From contig NZ_WKRD01000003.1 of assembly GCF_009680455.1 (NCBI RefSeq), positions 278,492 through 342,491 of the forward strand: 64,000 bases of DNA, read 5' to 3'. The DNA is from Lachnospira eligens (GTDB lineage: Bacteria > Bacillota > Clostridia > Lachnospirales > Lachnospiraceae). Below are positions 60,914 through 64,000 of the stretch, piece after piece. The stretch's first letter is position 1. The number at the start of each line of letters is the position of its first letter. Below the pieces are notes generated by a model, which saw only the letters and a program-made list of their open reading frames with translations, did not search any database and was not told the origin of the DNA. Position numbers and translations under genes: made by a program.

Positions 60914-61000
60914 TACATATCCTCCTAAACATTCACGATTTATTAATTAAATATATTTTATCAGCATTAGTCGGATATGTAAAGAATGTGTCGATACAAA

Positions 61001-62311
61001 TTATTGTAAAGCCTTGAATGCTTCATCAAGATCTTCAATGATATCATCAATATTCTCTGTACCAATTGAAAGTCTGATTGTGTTAGGCTTGATTCCCTGA
61101 TCAAGAAGCTCAGCTTCGTTGCACTCTGAATGAGTTGTGCTTGCCGGGTGGATTGCTAATGACTTAACATCGGCAACATTAGCAAGAAGTGAGAATAACT
61201 CAAGGTTATCAATGAACTTCTGTGCCTCAGCAGCACCGCCCTTGATTTCAAATGTAAAGATTGAACCACCGCCGTTAGGGAAGTACTTTTTATAAAGAGC
61301 CTGCTGTTCTTCGTTAGTAGAGATTGAAGGATGATTTACCTTCTCAACTAATGGCTGATCCTTTAAGTACTGAACAACCTTTAATGCGTTCTCTACATGT
61401 CTCTCAACTCTGAGTGATAATGTTTCAAGTCCCTGAAGGAAGATGAATGAATGAACTGGAGAAATTGTAGCTCCTGTATCACGAAGAAGGATAGCTCTGA
61501 TATATGTAACGAATGTAGCAGGTGCTGTATCCTTTGCAAAGCTAACACCGTGGTATGATACATTTGGCTCAACAAGCCATGGGAACTTATCAGCAGCCCC
61601 TACCCAGTCAAATTTACCACTATCAACGATTACACCGCCAAGTGTTGTACCGTGTCCACCGATGAACTTAGTAGCTGAATGGATAACGATATCTGCACCG
61701 TATTCAATAGGTCTTACAAGGTAAGGTGTCGCAAATGTGTTATCAACAACAAGTGGAATGTTGTGTGCATGTGCAATCTTAGCAATTCTTTCGATATCAA
61801 CAACTTCTGAATTAGGATTTCCAAGTGTTTCAATCTGAACAGCCTTAGTATTAGGTTTGATTGCTGCTTCAATAGCATCATAATCAAAAGGATCTACGAA
61901 TGTAGCTTCAATTCCGTAATCTGGAAGTGTATGTGCAAGAAGATTATATGTTCCACCGTAGATATTCTTAGCTGCTACGATGTGGTCTCCTGCATGAGCA
62001 AGTGCCTGAAAAGCATAAGCTAAAGCTGCTGCACCAGAACCAACAGCAAGTGCTGCTACACCACCTTCAAGTGCTGCAATTCTTTTTTCAAATACATCCT
62101 CTGTTGGATTAGTAAGACGTCCGTAGATGTTACCTGCATCCTTAAGGCCAAATCTGTCAGCAGCATGCTGGCTGTTATGGAATACATATGATGATGTAAG
62201 GTAAATAGGTACTGCTCTAGCATCTGTTACCGGATCAGGCTGTTCCTGTCCTACATGAAGCTGTAATGTTTCAAACTTTAAATTTCTTTCAGAGTAAGAT
62301 TTCTTTGCCAT
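61001..62311 (-). CDS. metY: O-acetylhomoserine sulfhydrylase (aminocarboxypropyltransferase)
   Basis: A 436-aa PLP enzyme of the Cys/Met metabolism family that makes homocysteine from O-acetylhomoserine and sulfide. The PLP Lys is K215 in HSATKFIGGHGT. The start ETLQLHVGQEQPDP, IYLTSSYVF and YGRLTNPTEDVFEKRIAALEGG are typical. The length and the N-terminal QLHVGQ favour MetY over cystathionine lyases. I found no SAM riboswitch or T-box in its leader. Confidence 0.94.
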   Translation of the reverse strand: MAKKSYSERNLKFETLQLHVGQEQPDPVTDARAVPIYLTSSYVFHNSQHAADRFGLKDAGNIYGRLTNPTEDVFEKRIAALEGGVAALAVGSGAAALAYAFQALAHAGDHIVAAKNIYGGTYNLLAHTLPDYGIEATFVDPFDYDAIEAAIKPNTKAVQIETLGNPNSEVVDIERIAKIAHAHNIPLVVDNTFATPYLVRPIEYGADIVIHSATKFIGGHGTTLGGVIVDSGKFDWVGAADKFPWLVEPNVSYHGVSFAKDTAPATFVTYIRAILLRDTGATISPVHSFIFLQGLETLSLRVERHVENALKVVQYLKDQPLVEKVNHPSISTNEEQQALYKKYFPNGGGSIFTFEIKGGAAEAQKFIDNLELFSLLANVADVKSLAIHPASTTHSECNEAELLDQGIKPNTIRLSIGTENIDDIIEDLDEAFKALQ

Positions 62312-62433
62312 AATTAATTACCATCCTTTTTAATTTATTTCAAAAATGTATTGCTTTCTTGATGTTGATGATAATATAAACCCTTATCCCTACTATGTCA
62401 ATAGGTTTGTATGATATTTTTTAAAAATATTTT

Positions 62434-62505
62434 GGAAATGTGTATTGGTTGTGCTTTGGGATGTGTATTTGGATTTGTTTTGCAGTGTGTATTGGGATGT
62501 GTTTT
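62434..62505 (+). repeat. Three tandem copies of a degenerate 24-bp repeat
   Basis: Copies at 62434-62457, 62458-62481 and 62482-62505 share TGTGTATT at offset 4-6 and end in TTTT/CTTT. On the minus strand the unit is 8 codons, reading KTxPNTHx-like, but no start codon frames it. The rest of 62312-62630 shows no gene. Confidence 0.6.
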
Positions 62506-62665
62506 AGAATTGGCTGTATTATTGTATGAATTTTGCTGGAGACCTACTATACTCTGATAAGATAATAAAATAGTAGGCTTTTATTTCATGAATTAATCTT
62601 TGATTATCTGCAGAAATGCACTAGTCAACAAAAAGTAGACATCACTTTATATTTTTATACATCAT

Positions 62666-63514
62666 TTAATGAGCATAATACTCCCTATACTGTTTTGGAG
62701 TCAGATAATTCAGAGAGTATGCCGGACGTTCTTCATTGAAGAATCTGATGTATTTCTCCACCTCATATGTTATATTTTCATTACTTGTAAGATGGAAATC
62801 ATTAAATATCTCTGCTTTGATCCAACCATTGATTGCTTCCATGGCAGCGTTATCTGTTGGAGTACCAGCTCGAGACATTGAATGAACTATGTTATATAGT
62901 GGCAATAATTCATTGAAACTTTTTGAAGAATATACAGATCCTTGATCAGTATGTAACACCATTTCAAGATCTGGATTTTTCTTCTTAAGTTCAATTAATC
63001 CTTCTAACCCGTGAATATATGTCATACGATCACCTTTTCGTGATGAAAGTGAATATGAAAGTATTTCATTGTTCCATAAATCCATAAAAAGTGTTAGTTC
63101 ATAATAACTTCCTTTTAAATGAAATGCGGTCATATCACTTACAACACACTGTAAAGGTCCTGTTATATCTAATCCTGTCAGTAGAAGATTTGGATAAATG
63201 CGATAAGGATCTCCTGGCTTTTTGTATCGATAATGCTTGGAAACACTTGCTATGCCCGCTGTTTTACATAGCTTATGAGCATACTGATCTGATACCATAA
63301 GTCCTGTATCCAGACGAATTTTTGCATTTAACCATCTATATCCATGTGATGGATATTTACTATGATATTCCTTAAATAATATAAGATTGGATACTAAAGT
63401 TTTTAATTTGTCAGAAGGTTTTTCTAAACGTTTTTTCCATTTATAAAATCCACTTCTGTTAATATCCAGAACATCACATAGATGCTTAACAGGAAATTGA
63501 GATGACATTTCCAT
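62666..63514 (-). CDS. IS3-family transposase OrfB (DDE integrase)
   Basis: A 282-aa transposase: N-terminal HTH_21-type part (HLCDVLDINRSGFYKWKKR), then an rve integrase core with the acidic triad in VVSDMTAF (Asp), LHTDQGSVY (Asp) and NAAMEAINGWIK (Glu). C-terminal YSLNYLTPKQYREYY is typical. The ATG overlaps the OrfA stop as TAATG, so translation is probably by reinitiation rather than the programmed -1 frameshift common in IS3 elements. Confidence 0.93.
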   Translation of the reverse strand: MEMSSQFPVKHLCDVLDINRSGFYKWKKRLEKPSDKLKTLVSNLILFKEYHSKYPSHGYRWLNAKIRLDTGLMVSDQYAHKLCKTAGIASVSKHYRYKKPGDPYRIYPNLLLTGLDITGPLQCVVSDMTAFHLKGSYYELTLFMDLWNNEILSYSLSSRKGDRMTYIHGLEGLIELKKKNPDLEMVLHTDQGSVYSSKSFNELLPLYNIVHSMSRAGTPTDNAAMEAINGWIKAEIFNDFHLTSNENITYEVEKYIRFFNEERPAYSLNYLTPKQYREYYAH

Positions 63515-63882
63515 TATGATTTCGTATTCTTGTTGTTTAAAATACTGTACTCCTTGTTTGCACCAGCTCCTTTCACTTCGTATCCTTTTTTTGCCCTTAA
63601 TTCATTCGCTTTAGCTATAATAAGTTCATTTATTAATTCTTCTTTGGACATAGCCATATATGTATCAATGTCAGGTGAAGACAATGATTTTAAGACTGCT
63701 GAATTTTTCATTTTAGGCACTGTATTAGCAAGAGGAATTCCTTGTGCTTTCTTATAATCTGTCATGTATTTATGTGCACAGGATTCACTAAGATCATAAA
63801 TCTCCATAGCCTCTTTATAAGTAATCTCGTGTAAATACATACGTCGTCCTATATCCATTCTTTCTTCTAAACTGTGCTTCAT
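63514..63882 (-). CDS. IS3-family OrfA helix-turn-helix protein
   Basis: A 122-aa DNA-binding protein (MKHSLEERMDIGRRMYLHEIT; HTH in YKEAMEIYDLSESCAHKYMTDYKK) with a basic helical C-terminus. ATG 63882 is chosen because GGAGG lies 6 bases upstream; the longer frame from 63903 has none. It helps OrfB recognise the element ends. Confidence 0.85.
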   Translation of the reverse strand: MKHSLEERMDIGRRMYLHEITYKEAMEIYDLSESCAHKYMTDYKKAQGIPLANTVPKMKNSAVLKSLSSPDIDTYMAMSKEELINELIIAKANELRAKKGYEVKGAGANKEYSILNNKNTKS

Positions 63883-64000
63883 GTGACACCTCCATGATTC
63901 CATTATTGTATAAGTGACTAACTTATAAAAAATGGTACTCTTATATATAAATAATGTCTACAATAATTGGGTTGGTGTCTACTTTTAGATTACCACTTCA

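Larger units (their letters stand above)
62631..63986 (-). mobile_element. IS3-family insertion sequence (about 1.36 kb)
   Basis: Two overlapping transposase ORFs on the minus strand lie between inverted ends: AAAAGTAGACATCA (62631-62644) and TGGTGTCTACTTTT (63973-63986), 13 of 14 matching. A second TGTCTAC lies 17-24 bases inside the right end, at 63956. Exact termini and target duplication could not be fixed. Both reading frames are open, so it may be active. Confidence 0.85.

Noticed and set aside
62312..62630. SAM or T-box riboswitch before metY
   Set aside because: I looked for the conserved SAM-I core and T-box sequence on the minus strand and found neither.

Overview
The window looks like chromosome from a low-GC, strictly anaerobic Clostridia, most likely Lachnospiraceae. 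The reasons are AT-rich DNA with strong AGGAG ribosome binding sites, anaerobic redox proteins (rubredoxin, hybrid cluster protein, hemerythrins), a YolD/Y-polymerase pair, many Lachnospiraceae-type lipoproteins, and an IS3-type element. The species is an inference (Lachnospira/Eubacterium eligens-like is my guess). No rRNA, tRNA, CRISPR array or prophage was seen.

Layout. 1-4063: end of carA, carB and a terminator. 4177-6578: promoter with palindromic operator, small FeoA protein, a GGDEF diguanylate cyclase and a GGDEF-EAL phosphodiesterase. 6668-7700: decayed mobile or accessory remnants with a repeat cluster. 7739-16593: redox and nitrosative/oxidative stress block (rubredoxin, Crp/Fnr regulator, hemerythrin, ldh, bcp, yaaA, hcp, hemerythrin/PAS protein), interrupted at 11756-13458 by three broken genes. 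16675-20101: NSS amino-acid transporter, an asparaginase-fold lipoprotein without catalytic motifs, and an SseB-like protein. 20126-23490: Y-family polymerase, YolD, MATE pump, C_GCAxxG protein. 23559-31404: a MacB-type ABC exporter, then HxlR and a siderophore-type iron importer. 31620-35810: MarR/MATE, a MocR-type regulator and a stand-alone EAL protein.

35934-43933: a terminator followed by a GC-rich structured repeat, a NAGPA-domain protein, a membrane-anchored unknown, a FeoA-FeoB fusion, an amidohydrolase and a DUF1846 protein. 43937-45971: a yybP-ykoY-like manganese riboswitch controlling a cation exchanger and a GDT1/UPF0016 transporter. 46050-49276: two unknown coiled-coil proteins, a hairpin array and an FAD protein. 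49333-55796 (minus): SGNH lipoprotein, two-component system, rhomboid protease, GH25 lysozyme and an orphan ABC ATPase. 55942-59605: alanine racemase, TAXI binding lipoprotein, GltS glutamate symporter and a small repeat protein. 59606-62311 (minus): a MshEN-CheX-REC protein and an O-acetylhomoserine sulfhydrylase. 62434-63986: a 24-bp tandem repeat and an IS3-family element.

Threads linking the genes. Iron: GTTAG-N6-CTAAC palindromes precede both feoA and the siderophore operon. Cyclic di-GMP: a synthase, two phosphodiesterases and a probable MshEN receptor. Redox stress: rubredoxin and hcp each carry a palindrome centred at -41.5 from a predicted start, each beside its own Crp/Fnr gene, and the one by hcp has a nonsense codon. 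The most novel-looking items are the catalytic-motif-less asparaginase lipoprotein, the TAXI+GltS operon, the triple MshEN repeat fused to CheX-REC, and the GC-rich structured element at 35973-36143.
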